64,000 nt of DNA, from NCBI GenBank assembly GCA_964019415.1, contig OZ025873.1:2095482-2159481 (forward strand), in the 5' to 3' direction. The position numbers were made by a program, and so were the translations under genes. This stretch comes from Ianthella basta. Lineage: Eukaryota; Porifera; Demospongiae; Verongiida; Ianthellidae. The notes below the pieces were generated by a model, which saw nothing but the letters and a program-made list of their open reading frames with translations, was not told the origin of the DNA and searched no databases. Positions 41,768 through 63,343 of this stretch are shown one piece after another; position 1 is the first letter of the stretch; each line of letters begins with the position of its first letter.

Positions 41768-41876
41768 CGCACTGCAAGAGCCGTTTTCTGCACCTCGCGC
41801 AGGTATTATCGCACTTCTTTTGCCATGCACGCGTCATGCACGTGATCGCCGTGACGTCACATGCAACATCTCTATA

Positions 41877-42265
41877 TCCAGTAAGCAGTTGCTAATCACG
41901 TGATCGAAACAAAAACACTTGCGCAACGATGCATCATAGACAGGATGCATGCATCATGAAAGCATAGATTATCTATGATGAAAGAGTGGGTTTCCTATTT
42001 AAGTGTCTGTGGTCAGGTGTACGCGCGAGTCGATGACTTCTGCAATGTGTCATATATGGTATCACTGCTATGGTACATGTAGAGGTCTTCTTTACACAGG
42101 AAAACCACATCAGCCTGATTGGCTTAGCGGTTGCAATATGCACATCACATGCCATGGACGTCCAACCTGCAGCCGTCACTCAGAACATCAAGGAGGACAA
42201 TTGCAATTTGCTTAAATATGAAATACAACTCCTAATAATTATTGAATGATTGCCTCATTGTTCCA
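41877..42265. other. Short intergenic stretch between transposon and OSBPL gene
   Basis: About 390 bp. It contains TCACGTGAT at 41896-41904 just outside the transposon end, a short direct/inverted patch around GCATGCATCATG (41930-41960), and the 3' flank of the OSBPL gene. No coding signal. Confidence 0.5.
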
Positions 42266-51658
<9,393 letters not shown>

Positions 51659-51782
51659 ACACTACACTATGGCCCTGGGCCCCAGGTACAGGCTGCAATC
51701 ACGTGACGGTCATATGACTCCGATTAGGCAATCTATTGGGCACGTGAGTGGGGCAGGCGCAATCGCTCAGGTGTAGACGAAG
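51659..51782. promoter_or_regulatory. Very short divergent promoter, OSBPL / CNPPD1
   Basis: Only 124 bp between the two ATGs. Two E-boxes (TCACGTGAC at 51699-51707 and CACGTGAG at 51741-51748) flank an inverted CCAAT box (ATTGG, about 51735) and a CATATGAC. No TATA box. The palindromic sites suit a bidirectional promoter. Confidence 0.65.
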
Positions 51783-54624
51783 ATGTTCGGGATCAGTGAC
51801 GATTTGAGGGAAGAAGTGAAGAAAAGAGTGTACCTAACGTCTAATGTGGATGAATTCAACTGCTCCTCCGGCCCACTGACAGGTGGTTTGCGTTGAAAAG
51901 CCTAAAATGTCATGTTGCTGAACTCAGCTGAAGTGTCACAATTTTGTCCTTGTGTGCGTTCAATTCTACCGGCAGATTTCGTTGTGAAGCACTACCTGGC
52001 TGTTGCCCCAGGAAAGAAGAGTCAGCTTAAGGCAGGATATGCGGCGCATATAACAAAGTACGTTTGATTTGTAGCTTAGCTTATGCGCTCAGTCGTAGTA
52101 AAAGATAAGTTTGTTGTATCTCTTTTGGACTCTAAATTCCTGTGTGAGTACGTACGAACCTTTGTTCTTGTACTGTTTCAATTTCTCCCCGTGCTCAGGG
52201 AAGGCAACATCTCCCCTTGTGCTACCATGCTGGGTCTCCTCTACATCCAAAGGCTCTCTACAACTAACCCAGCCTTCACTCACTCCCTCTCATCCAAGGA
52301 ACTCTTTCTTGCATCCATGGTGAGCGTCATTGTGCTGACAGTTGCCCAGGGCAATGATTGATTGACATTCATGACAACCACCAATTGAACTGACATTCTT
52401 ATGCCTACTTTATATGAAAAAATAGGCCTAGCATTCTGCCATATTTGTACTGAGTTGTACATGTGGTGTAACCAATCAGATTACAGATATACCATGACAT
52501 CACCTAACACCTTGTGTCAACCAATGAGATTGCACATTGGGCAAGTTCACACATGGAAGTGACTGCTTACTGGGCAATCCTGGTTGACACTAGGTATGTG
52601 GGAGCTAGGTGATGTCATGACATAGAGTACGTAGAGTATACATACGTTGCTGTAAAATAGCTGCTTAAAGCCAAAATCAAGTGCAGTGCTGGTTATCTTG
52701 ATGCAACTCCCCTGGCTCTCTCTACAATACGCATCCACAGTAGAGTGTACATACAGTGGTCCTATCGGCTTCTCTTCTATCTCCTTGCTTCAGATTGTTG
52801 CCAGTAAGTACCTCAATGATGAAGGAGAACACGAGGCTCTGGTGAACTCAGACTGGGCTGAGATTGGTCAGTTCTTCTCTTGTGGTAGAAGCGACTTCTT
52901 GCTGGCAATACACACTTCATGTGTTTTACATTGTGATGGGGTACATGTTTTCTGAATTTACCAACTCTCATGTAGTAATAGGTGGCCTAATGAAGTCTAC
53001 TTCTCTCCGATCGTTCATGCAGTGTGGTCATCCTGAATTGATTGTAGCCCACTGTATTCACATCTGTGTCTGTCCCCTCTCTCCCGCAGGCAAGGTGCCC
53101 AAGGCAAGGGTGGATGACTTGGAGAAGGAATTCCTACAGGCTATTGTGAGTGCTACGCCAGTCTTCCATTGAATGATGGTAACAGCTGTGTTGTAGGGCT
53201 GGGATGAATGTCATGTTGTTATTCAAAGCTTCGAAGCTGTACGGAAACTTATGCAATTCATGACTATGACATCATTAAAATGGCCACCTTGTGCAAAGGG
53301 CAACTCGGAATCCTAATGAGAAGGGTTAGAGATGTAATGAGAAGTGACAAAGTGAAGCAGGGATATTAATTCTTTTGATTTCTGTCAAAGAAAGACGTTC
53401 AGTGAAAAAACAAAGCTTTGAGTGATAAAAATAGATTTAAATCTTTAAGTAGCTCGAAGCTTCATCCCAACCCTACTGTGTTGCTTAATGCTATGGAACC
53501 AACTGCACTGTGTTGTGACAAAGGGTGATGTTAAAGCGTTTTGACTGCTGTGGTGATTGTATTCACGTTATGGCACTTGCTACTTTGTTTACCTGCAGGA
53601 GTGGAAATTGTTTGTGCCATTGGAGGAGTTTAGTCAGTTTGTGTCAGGTGTGGAAGGAAGGTAGGTGGAAAGAGCTTATAGGAGTGGGCAGGCCATGTTG
53701 CTAAGATTGATAAGTGGAAGGGAACATGTAGGTAGTGTTAGAGAGGGGTGGAAAACTGGCAGTCTGTCCATAACATGGGCATCTTTCAATTTGGTTTTTA
53801 ATAGTAGTTTTGTGAGTGTATTCTGTATGTACTGTTAGCAGACTGAGTGTTGCACCTAAATATGCAGAGGGGGCTATCCACTTTTTAGTGTATCATAATT
53901 ATGTGTATTGTACTGAGTTGCCAAAGTTGCCTTCTCCTCCCTGCCTCCCCCCAGGCTGGCCTTAGCTCAGGCTCAACTGCGAGGTTGGTTGTCCTACTCA
54001 GACCTCGTCTCCATCTGGGAGTGGGTGGACATAGACCAGACCATGGCGACGGCTGCCTCCCACACGGCCCGTACCATAGCCACCAGCACCGCCATGTATC
54101 TCATGTACGTCACAGCTGTGTTTGCCACATCATCCTCTTTCCAGCAGCCCGCAGCCATCAATGAGATCACAGTGCCATCTGCGGACTTTTCGCCTGCAGA
54201 CTTTGTTGTGTATCACTCCAGTCACCTACAGGATGTCACACCTCTGGCTTTCAGTCCTGCCTTGCATCACACCCACCCTCACACCCACACCCACCTACAC
54301 AACAACTTCCATCAAGACTGGGGCCCAGATGTGATGGAGGATGATATGGTAACCAAGCAACAGTGTCCATGGCAACAGATGATGAAAACTAACACTGACC
54401 CTGAGATTTTCCATAAGGCTAGTCATCCAATTACCAAAGTGAATAGTAATAGTCACTATGGTAACCAACACCAGCTAGATTGCTCTATGCAGACTTTGAC
54501 AAGAGACAAAGAAATGAATAAGACAGTTGGGAAATGGCTTGGAGGAAGGTGTCTTCCATTGGACAACCATCTTTTTACTCATCCAGACTGGACTGTGGTC
54601 CCACCAGGAACTGCTGTATGCTAA
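51783..54624 (+). CDS. CNPPD1: CNPPD1-like cyclin Pas1/PHO80-domain protein
   Basis: Cyclin-fold protein of the Pas1/PHO80 type; molecular role is poorly known. Exons 51783-51882, 51976-52057, 52199-52319, 52794-52866, 53090-53145, 53599-53660, 53955-54624; 387 aa, against 410 in human. The cyclin box is clear: EGNISPCATMLGLLYIQRL, SSKELFLASMIVASKYLNDE, DDLEKEFLQAIEWKLFVPLE, and RGWLSYSDLVSIWEWV. A hydrophobic stretch follows (TSTAMYLMYVTAVFATSS), matching the predicted membrane segment of CNPPD1. The last ~150 residues are His/Thr/Pro-rich and not conserved. It is head-to-head with OSBPL and converges on TAF5. Confidence 0.88.
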
Positions 54625-55306
54625 TATTGGTCACCAGTGTAATGCAACAAATCACTAGTGTTGCATAACACCTACCGTAGTTTACATCACTTGTTACCTG
54701 CAGTTTTAACACTGTTAACATAAGCTGCATGATAAGTCAACAGTTTGTAGTGTTTTATTTCACATTATAGCACTGCCAGTGTACAGACATTTCAGGATTT
54801 CCTTTTCCAATGTGCTCTGCCCTAGCCATCGATCATGTGCAGTGCTGTGTTTAAAAGTTTCTTCAAGAGGGGCAAAATTAAGGTTTCAAGAAATAAGGGG
54901 GGCTAGTTCATTCCTATTAAAAATGATATAAGGTTGGATAAGTTATTCAAGCAGGGCGAATGCCCCCCCTTCCAATTAATGCACCCCTGATGTGACAGCC
55001 TTTGGAATATGGCATTCTTGCAATTGCACAAGTGAAGATGATCTATAGAAAGGACAGAAGCGTGCATGTGCTAATCTGTTATTCAATACTTTATTCAATT
55101 GTGATCGAGTTTGCAACTGAGTGTAGAGTGCAATTGTCATGTAATAATTGCAATCAGAACTTAGAAAACTGAAAATCTAGCTCATACCCTATAAACATGC
55201 AGTTACAAGTGATCCAAAGAGCACATGTCCTAGCTGTTAACAGTTGCTTGTTGCTACAGATATAGTTTTTCTCCTAAAGACTGTAAGCTGCCTATAGTAT
55301 ACTGTG
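54625..55306. other. Intergenic region between convergent CNPPD1 and TAF5
   Basis: 682 bp of AT-rich 3' flank. No gene, array or inverted repeat was recognised. Confidence 0.6.
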
Positions 55307-57079
55307 TCACTTTGTGATGGACCCTGCAGCAAGGAGAAGGTTCCTCCTTGTGAAGTGCAGTGCTGTCACAGGAGTTGACTTTGTGGCAAAGCTCCCCACA
55401 CACCTGCACACACAGACAGGCACAGATGCAGAGGGGAGAAAAGGGTCAATTTAAATTTGACAGGATAAATAGCCAACTCTGAACCATGAGGTTTTTGTGC
55501 TGTATGTGAAGTTTGTGTTGATTGGACCAAACTAATTATAACGGCTAGACCATGCAGGCTCCAGACAAATCACATTGCTTTAAAATACTATGTAACAAGT
55601 AGTTACCCATTAATCTTGATCACTGGTTGCTAATGGTAAAAAGTGTGAAATTAGTTGTGGGGCATCACCTCTGTGATGTAGACCCTGGCCATAGATCTGC
55701 ACTGCAGAAGTGTGGCTTCAGTCCACTGGCTGCACTCACTAATTCCCCCTCATCACTCACATACCAATTACAGGGACTCACTCCTGACCCTTGGCCTCAC
55801 TAAGCACTGGTGTAATTAGAGGGACTCACCCCTGACCCTTGCCTGTTGACAGGCCTTCTTCATCCAATTGTGTGCAGTCCCACAATTTGACACACTGGTC
55901 CAATCCACTTGATGCCAACAGGTTGCTATCTTGACTGAAGACCAGTGAGTATGGTGTGTCTGTGTGGCCTCTAAACTCTCCCACCTGCTTAGCTGTGGGC
56001 AGGCACCACAAGAGGATCTTGCTGTCCTCCCCTGCAGGTTAAGATGATGGTGGTGTGAGTGGTATGAAGGAACACCACATCCTGCTAGTCTGAGCTCTAG
56101 GAACTACTCTAGCGATTGCAGGAACTGAACTGATGAAGGAGCCCACCAACTTCCAACATTAGCTAATAAGAGGTAAGAGTTAGTTTGATGTGCATGTGGA
56201 CTATCATGTCACATTGGTGAAGGTGGGCTGGTTGTAGCCTAGTTGAGTACTGTGGTGCAGGTGGATTCCATTTGTGCTCAAGCCCAACCACTACCAAACC
56301 CAAGCAGAGGGACAAGCCCCTTGACTAGTCTAGCACACTGGAGCCCTCCCTCCACATTCAGGCATTACTCTGCTTGCCTTTCAAGTGCCCGGATGTTGAA
56401 AGAATTCTATCTCACTGGATTAACCCTTGATTGCTGTGTAATCTAACTACCAGCATTCATCCCCAATCCTTGCCACATATCATGCATTCACAACATGCCA
56501 TTCATGTTGTCACAATGCTATCCTAAATCTAGCCACAAATCTGCTTCTAAATTGGTCACAGTCACTGTTACATTCAGGACATACCAACAGTGACATCATA
56601 ACATGAACATGCTATTTATAGCAGCAATGATATGAAGCAAAAGGGCTGCTCATATGAATGACTGATGAGCAAAGGTGACATCAGAGCAATGTGCTAGCAG
56701 CAATGATATCATTTACATGGTGCCATTGCAGGAGGGGTGATGTGACAGTGATGTTGATTGATGATGGGTGAGGAATGTTAGCCAATACAATTCCATGATG
56801 TGTGTAACATCAGGGTTCAACAATGATGTGTGACATCAGGGTTCAATGATCCATTGCTCATGATTGGGAGTTGACACTAGGACCAGTGATTCAATAACCA
56901 ACAACTGCATTGATGTTTGATCAAGTTAACATCAACTGACCAAACTCTTTCTGATAAATCGACACAAAACTGCTTCAATACACCAATGTTAATTCAATTT
57001 TTCTAAAACTCCTCTCACCATTCCAACTGCCTTTGATCCCTTCCACAAGCCCAAACCATCCCAGCCAACTCCCTCACAT

Positions 57080-57131
<52 letters not shown>

Positions 57132-60100
57132 GCAGCTGCCAGGTACTTCCCATCTGGAGAGAAGGCAAGTGCAGTGATGGCTCCCTTGTGACCCGAGAAA
57201 ACCCGCACACACTCTCCAGTGACAATGTCCCACAGTCGCACGGTGCGGTCTGATGAACCAGTAGCAAGGTAGTTACCGTTTGGGTGGTATTTGATAACCT
57301 GCATTGAACACAACACGAGGGAGAGAATCACAGGAAGACACAACAGGTATTGGCCAAAGACAGACACAGATAAGCACACCAAGTACAGACATCATATATT
57401 GTACGTACAGTATACTTTGATATTAACACAGTAATACATGTCTAGTATTATACATAAATCTTGAAAGAATCAGTACATTATATGGCATTTACATACTGTA
57501 CCTACATGGGCGTACAAATACAACACTATACAACACACATATGGTGCATTACTTGGTAGATATTATGTTATGCAGTCGTGGACCAACTCACGTCCACGTC
57601 TGCTGTGTGCCCGGCTAGCACCCGGACAGGGTGCGCCTGTTCTGTGCTCCAAATGCATGCAGTCCTGTCATGTGAACCACTGGCAAAATAGAACCCCAGG
57701 GGACTGAAGTCAACACTCCAAACTGGGTAGATGTGGGCCTTGAAGACAACAAGAGTGGTGAAAAGCTGTAGACTCCAAAGACGGACTGCAGCGGAAGAGA
57801 AAACAAAAAGCTGTTGTGATGGCCTTGAGTGAGTAATTGTTCACTGGAGATGGTCTATGTTTCATGGTTGTGCAAACGCAAGACAAGGTCAGGAACTACA
57901 CATGGTAGGAAGAGAGGGGGGAAGGGGCTGTCATTCATTGTGGAGGGTCAGTACGGGAAGATCAAGGATGGATACCTGGTGGATGTGTTAGCGTGGAAAG
58001 ATCAAAGGATGGTAACTAGATGGAGAAGGTGTTGGTGCGAAACAGACACTAGATAGATTAGCTAGTGGCAGTGTCGGCGTGGAAATGACAAAGATGGATT
58101 AGCTGGTGTGGTGGTGTAGAATGGACTTAGGATGGACTGAGTCCGAGCTAGGCATTGCAACAGAGATTACTGTGATAACAAGTCGGGAGAAACAGGTACG
58201 TAGGGACAGCTGAGGACAGCCACAAGCATAGTTCTCACTGGTTCCATCCTCAGATGCTGAGAGCAGCAGCGAGTTGTCGTAGTTGATGGCTGCAGAGAAG
58301 ACTGGACCAGAGTGGCCGTGCAACACCTTCACCTCACTGCCAGTCCTGTGACAAGAAGGGAAGGCAAGGAGGAGTACTCTAGCAAGAGCTAATTAGGACA
58401 CGACAGATGTCACTAACATGCACTTAAGGTACAACACAGGAACACAGTTCACACATTCACCTATATGTACATATATGCATACAAACAAACACACACACAC
58501 ACTCACAGGGGGTCCATCATCCTGGTGGTGATGTCCTCAGCGGACAATGGAATCTGGCTGAGCTGTCTACCAGTTGCCATGGACAACAACTGCTGTGGTG
58601 TCAAGGTCCACACACGCAGCGTGGAGTCAGCAAAGGCTCCAACCAGCATGGTAGAGTCCTCAGAAATAGTTATGGCATTCAAGCTGACATGGCAGGGGGA
58701 GGAAGGAAACAGGAAGAGGTGAGAGGGGAGAAACACACACACGTGCAGTGCAGGGTGCACACAGCACTGTCGTTGCATGTGATTGTGACGTGGTCATGCC
58801 GACTTGCTCCACCATTCCAGCATTAGGTACCCCCACCTTTCTCCCGTGTTGAGGACTGTGTAGAAGCAGATTGAGGGGAGTGCTTCTGGGCTGAGGGGAG
58901 AGCACTTGGCACTCTCCTTCTGAGCTGTAAACCGAGCTAGAATCTCACAGTCTCTCCTAGATTGTGCATGTGTGGTGTGCGTGTCAGTGTGTGTGCATGT
59001 GTGTTTATGAGAGAGATAGAGAATTAGAACAGAGATTTGTACAAAGATGCTATAGGTGGCATGACAACAAGTAGGAACGAGTTGAGGTAAGAAGTTTAAA
59101 TAGCATTCATTCAAGAATTTAGTTTTAGGTTTTAGATGACTGCCATGCTCCTAGTTGTTAGTAATGAATTAATATAATATATATACACTGGCATATTTAA
59201 GAATTGATTACTCAACTGTAGTTTGAAATGTAGTACAGTGAAGCCTGTCTAAGATGGTCACTGTGTAAGGCAGCCACCTCTCAAAAACAGGCAGCCTTCC
59301 TGGCCCCTAAATAGCACAAACATAGCACTAAGACATTAGAGTAGACCTCTGTAAAGCAGCCACCTCTCTATACAAAGGCCAATTATAACTGGCCCACAGG
59401 ACACATGTCTTGGAGAGGTTCCACTGTAAGAAACAGTAATATAACAATAATAATAGTACAACCAATCAGTATCAGAGTCATCTTGTTGCAATTTCCCACC
59501 CAATGCCACAGTGGGTCCTAATAATTTCTAACACAATTAAAGCTAACACCAAATCATGTACGTAATCAACGCCGTTAGCGAAACAGTGATGGGCATTCAG
59601 GCAAGTTAACCACTTAATTTACACCTTCTCCGTCACCCCACAAGATTACGGTGAGTTAGCTCATTGCCATGCATCCTCAATCAACTAATATACATAAAGT
59701 TAATAAGCAACTAACGGCTTTGGCAGTGGCAGGCGTGTGAGGAGGGGAGCATGAGGGATTGCCCCTGACTTGGACCGCTTTCCACTTCCAGTGTCCTTCT
59801 TCAATTTCTTCTTCTGCAGGGAATCAGGTCAGAGATGACAAAGTGTGCAGCTCCATCAGAGCAATGCCAAATAAATCCATTTACTATCATTGCAACACTC
59901 GATACCTTGCACTATTGCGTATTGATTAGTCAACGACAGATGGTGTTTCATCTACCTTTGGCTTATCATCATCCAGCCCCGCCCCCTGCTCCTCCTCCTC
60001 CATCTCTGCCAGTGCAGCCACTAGGTCTGGGTCTCGGGGAAACCCATACAGGACCTTTGTCTTGTTCACTGCAGTCTCAGGCTCCCCCAGGAGGGGGCCT

Positions 60101-62000
60101 GTTCTGGACTGCACATCCAACTCCGTCCGTGGGCCACCATCAAATACTACAGTGGAGCGGATTACGTGGTGCACATGGTTACACTAAGCAGCAGTGAGAG
60201 TGTCAGGGTACAATAGAGTGTGCAGTGGTAGCTTCCTGTTCGGTAGGAGATTCTGTGTACATGTGCGTGCTCACACAACACACTTATGTACACAAGCATG
60301 CATTCATGTACATAACTTGCTTTCACAAGCATGCACAGGGGCGTGGCAGCTCTGTGTGGGGGGCGTGGCAGCTCTGTGGGGGCTCTATCTTGGAAGGTAC
60401 ATATACACGATATAGAAGTACTACACAGTGGTTTCAGTGTACTTTAAAACAGGTGAACTTACTCGATCATGATTAATATTTTGTTGAATTTACTCCTCAA
60501 CCACTGATTTAGCTGAATATTGTTAATCTGACTACAAAACATAATGGAGGACTGAGCTTCAGAGAGGGGGAGCTCAAGCCCCCTTGCCTCCCTCTGCCGC
60601 CACCCCTGATGCACATATGCACACGTATATTATGCATACCCACACATACATACATATACACACATACACTACACACTCACCGCTAATGCTGAAGTATTGC
60701 TTTATCAATCTAAGTAGCAAACTCTGTTGCTGCATACACAGGTGGACAGGCATTCATTACAGCTGGCTCAGCTAAACACAATACTATGCAAAACACGACC
60801 CCAATCGACATAATCATGCAATGTTGAATAATTACATTTGGTGACTCTGACACTATGTGACTTGGCATTTCATGACAGTAAAGGAAGCCACAAAAAGTTT
60901 CAGACAAGCAAACCTACGTAGCTGTTAACTACGCTGTGGTGAATAGTGTTACACAATATAGATGGTGCTAATGGTCCAATGTGGCTCGATCATGACAAAC
61001 AAGGCTTTTTAAGTGTAGCCTCCTGTAGCACAGACCACTTCTCCCCTCCATTTTTGTATCATGACATCATTGGTTGGCAACAGCGGAAGCGGAGGAAAGG
61101 GTCCCGGCTACGTGAGACTACGCAGCTTAAATGTATCTGTTAGTGTCTGCCTTCTCTACCACTCATACTGTATGATGTATAAGTAACACAGAAACACTCT
61201 GCAATCAAGAGCAATCTAAGAATCTCTTCGCTCAGCAAAACTTGATAGTACTTGGGAGAACAGAAATATTTCCCGAAATATGCTAGCTATACTGGCTATA
61301 AGTGCCTTGTGCAAGAGATGGTGCTCTCTTACCTGAAGAAATTTAAGTACAACTTGGTATGTGTCATTACTCATGCGTACGCAAAACTTGTTCTTCTTAA
61401 AGCACTCCACCAACTGGTTGCCATGGAAATGCTCAGGCACTGTGATGGCCCTCAGCAGGCTCAACTCCCTGCTGAAGAAGCTTTCTTGGTTTCCATGGTA
61501 ACTGGCAAAGAATTCCCTTGCTGAAGATGGAAAAGACCGCAGATAAAGATTGATTAAGATATAACAGTACACAAATAGTGAGACATGTGAGGAATTTCAG
61601 GAGCAGAGTCTACAAGTCTGCATTACCACAGTGGTGCCCCTTTGATGTGGTAAAGATAAGGCAAGCTATTTGTAGTGATGCATCAATCACACACGCATCA
61701 CTGACTGCCAGCTAACCCATGCAAACGCACACATGCACACACACACGCACACTCATCTCCCCAGCCACACGGCTCCCTCGATGCAATCGGGGTGCTCATC
61801 TATGGGCTTGCAAACCCAGAAATTTCTAGGTGGATAGCATAAGTTGCATGATCAGTGCAAAAAACTGGAAAGTGCACTCACTAGCAACTACAAATGGTAT
61901 ATTTTCTCCCTAGTGGTTTATGGCCCAGAAGTATGACTAGACTTGTAACTAAGCAAATAAAACGTTATTAAACCTTCCAAATGAGTCACAAACACACACA

Positions 62001-62068
<68 letters not shown>

Positions 62069-63343
62069 GAAACCTGCGTTCGTCCCCAATGATTTACTAA
62101 TGATTCTCCCTTTATGATCACATAGATGGTCAGTGATCTCAGAGATGACAACATGAGGTTGGGTCATCCCACACTCCTGCACCATCCTTTTCCACACATT
62201 CCCCGCCGCCCAGAATCAGGCCATAACTTCAGATGCAATTTGGCTGCACCTTGGCTGATAACATAATGCTATTACGTAGTACAGTGTTTTACAAATCAGT
62301 TGTTGTCAGATGTTTCCACATTGGACGCAGCAAGCGTATAGTGTCGGCGGCTCCTGCCAAGTCTGCAAACAAGAGTCTTCTAGTCGGCCATGTTTGATAT
62401 TATGGACTGAGAGTTGATCATACGACAGCCCAGAGGGAGTTAATCCTACCCCAAAGGTGATGAATTCTCTGCAATCCATACTTCATAAAATCTTACAGTC
62501 ACTCATCAGCTCTCTTTGTTTGACTCACATCCCCTCCCCTCTCTCTCCTCCCACCCCCTTACCTTCTGATGTGTGTCTGTTTTCCACCAAACCCAAGTAC
62601 ATGTGAACAAAAACTGGGAACAGAAGCTGAGACAGTTCGCTCTACGGGAGAAGAGAGATTGGCTGGTGCTTTATTGTATGCCAAAAACATAGCACCTCAT
62701 GTAACAAAACATAACCACTATCAGTTGACACATCTACCACTGTCTGAATATCATGCAGCTCACACCACTCTCGAAAGCACCCTTTACCATACCTCACAAG
62801 ACTACTCTCCAAAATATCCATCATTCTCCAATAAAACACTCATCACTCTCCTGCAACACATCCACCACTATCCAATGCACCCACCACTCCACCACACACC
62901 CACAAATCTCTACTACTAAGGACACCCACCACCCTCCAGTACCAACACGTCCACTGCCCTTCAATAACACCCTCACCACTCTTCAATAGCATGCCCACTG
63001 CTCTCCAAAAGCTTGCCCACCACTCTTCAATAGCATGCCCACCACTCTCCAAAAGCTTGCCCACCACTCTCCAAAAGCTTGCCCGCCACTCTCCAAAAAC
63101 TTGCCCACCACTCTCCTACCAATCTCCGTGACCAAGTGACAAAGACACTTCTAGCCTGTTAGTAAAAATCAAATATTGTGCCCACCACAAGCACCCTTCC
63201 CTAACACTCCTCAATACCACATCCATCAACTCAGCTGCTATGAAGTGCACGTGTTACCCCCCTCAGGCACGACTATTTCAGTGGATTGGCATGTAAAACC
63301 TACCCTGTAAACGTCTAGAGAGTCTTCCACAAAATCGCTGAAT
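55307..63343 (-). CDS. TAF5: TFIID subunit TAF5, partial (5' exons not found)
   Basis: Scaffold subunit of the general transcription factor TFIID. Thirteen exons, 5' to 3': 63304-63343, 62563-62641, 61333-61520, 60681-60729, 59956-60146, 59716-59813, 58837-58956, 58507-58683, 58239-58345, 57592-57785, 57130-57298, 55830-56031, 55307-55403; about 569 aa, phases agree throughout. NTD2 domain: FSDFVEDSLDVYRSELSQLL, FPVFVHMYLGLV, FFASYHGNQESFFSREL, FDGGPRTELDVQS. Then a Lys-rich linker and LPSICFYTVLNT. The WD40 propeller has six or seven blades: HGHSGPVFSAAINYDNSLLL, YPVWSVDFSPLGFYFASGSH, YHPNGNYLATGSSDRTVRLW, GHKGAITALAFSPDGKYLA, GHTDTPYSLVFSQDSNLLAS. The end STPVTALHFTRRNLLLAAGS matches TAF5 rather than TAF5L. 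The LisH-containing N-terminus must lie beyond 63344. Confidence 0.9.
57078..57129. repeat. (CA)n / (GT)n tract at a TAF5 splice donor
   Basis: On the coding strand the donor of the exon 57130-57298 is GCAG|GTGTGTGTG, the first unit of a 52-bp pure GT array. The donor therefore lacks the usual A at +3/+4 and is probably weak. Confidence 0.9.
59236..59426. mobile_element. MITE, TA-flanked family copy 5
   Basis: 191 bp. Left end CAGTGAAGCCTGTCTAAGAT; right end GGAGAGGTTCCACTG; TA on both sides (59234-59235, 59427-59428). The middle shares AAGGCAGCCACCTCTCAAAA, CATAGCACTAAGACATTAGA and AATTATAACTGGCCCACAGG with copy 4. In a TAF5 intron. Confidence 0.8.
61990..62066. repeat. (CA)n microsatellite in a TAF5 intron
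   Basis: About 75 bp of CA with one TACA interruption. Confidence 0.95.
62860..63115. repeat. 22-bp minisatellite (CCCACCACTCTCCAAAAGCTTG)
   Basis: Degenerate CACCACTCTC units from about 62860, becoming a regular 22-bp array at 62990-63115 with two variants (CTCCAAAAGCTTGCC and CTTCAATAGCATGCC). In a TAF5 intron. Confidence 0.8.

Larger units (their letters stand above)
38779..41876. mobile_element. ISL2EU/Harbinger-type DNA transposon, apparently full length
   Basis: Perfect 15-bp terminal inverted repeats TATAGAGATGTTGCA (38779-38793) and TGCAACATCTCTATA (41862-41876). Taking the outermost TA on each side as target duplication, the element is 38781-41874, 3094 bp. It carries two convergent genes: a THAP + DDE_4 transposase (+) and a SWIM + PHD protein (-). 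Both have one intron. Sub-terminal CACGTGA and GTCACGTGAC motifs are present near both ends. TA duplication and a THAP-type transposase are the marks of the ISL2EU branch of PIF/Harbinger. Confidence 0.88.
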
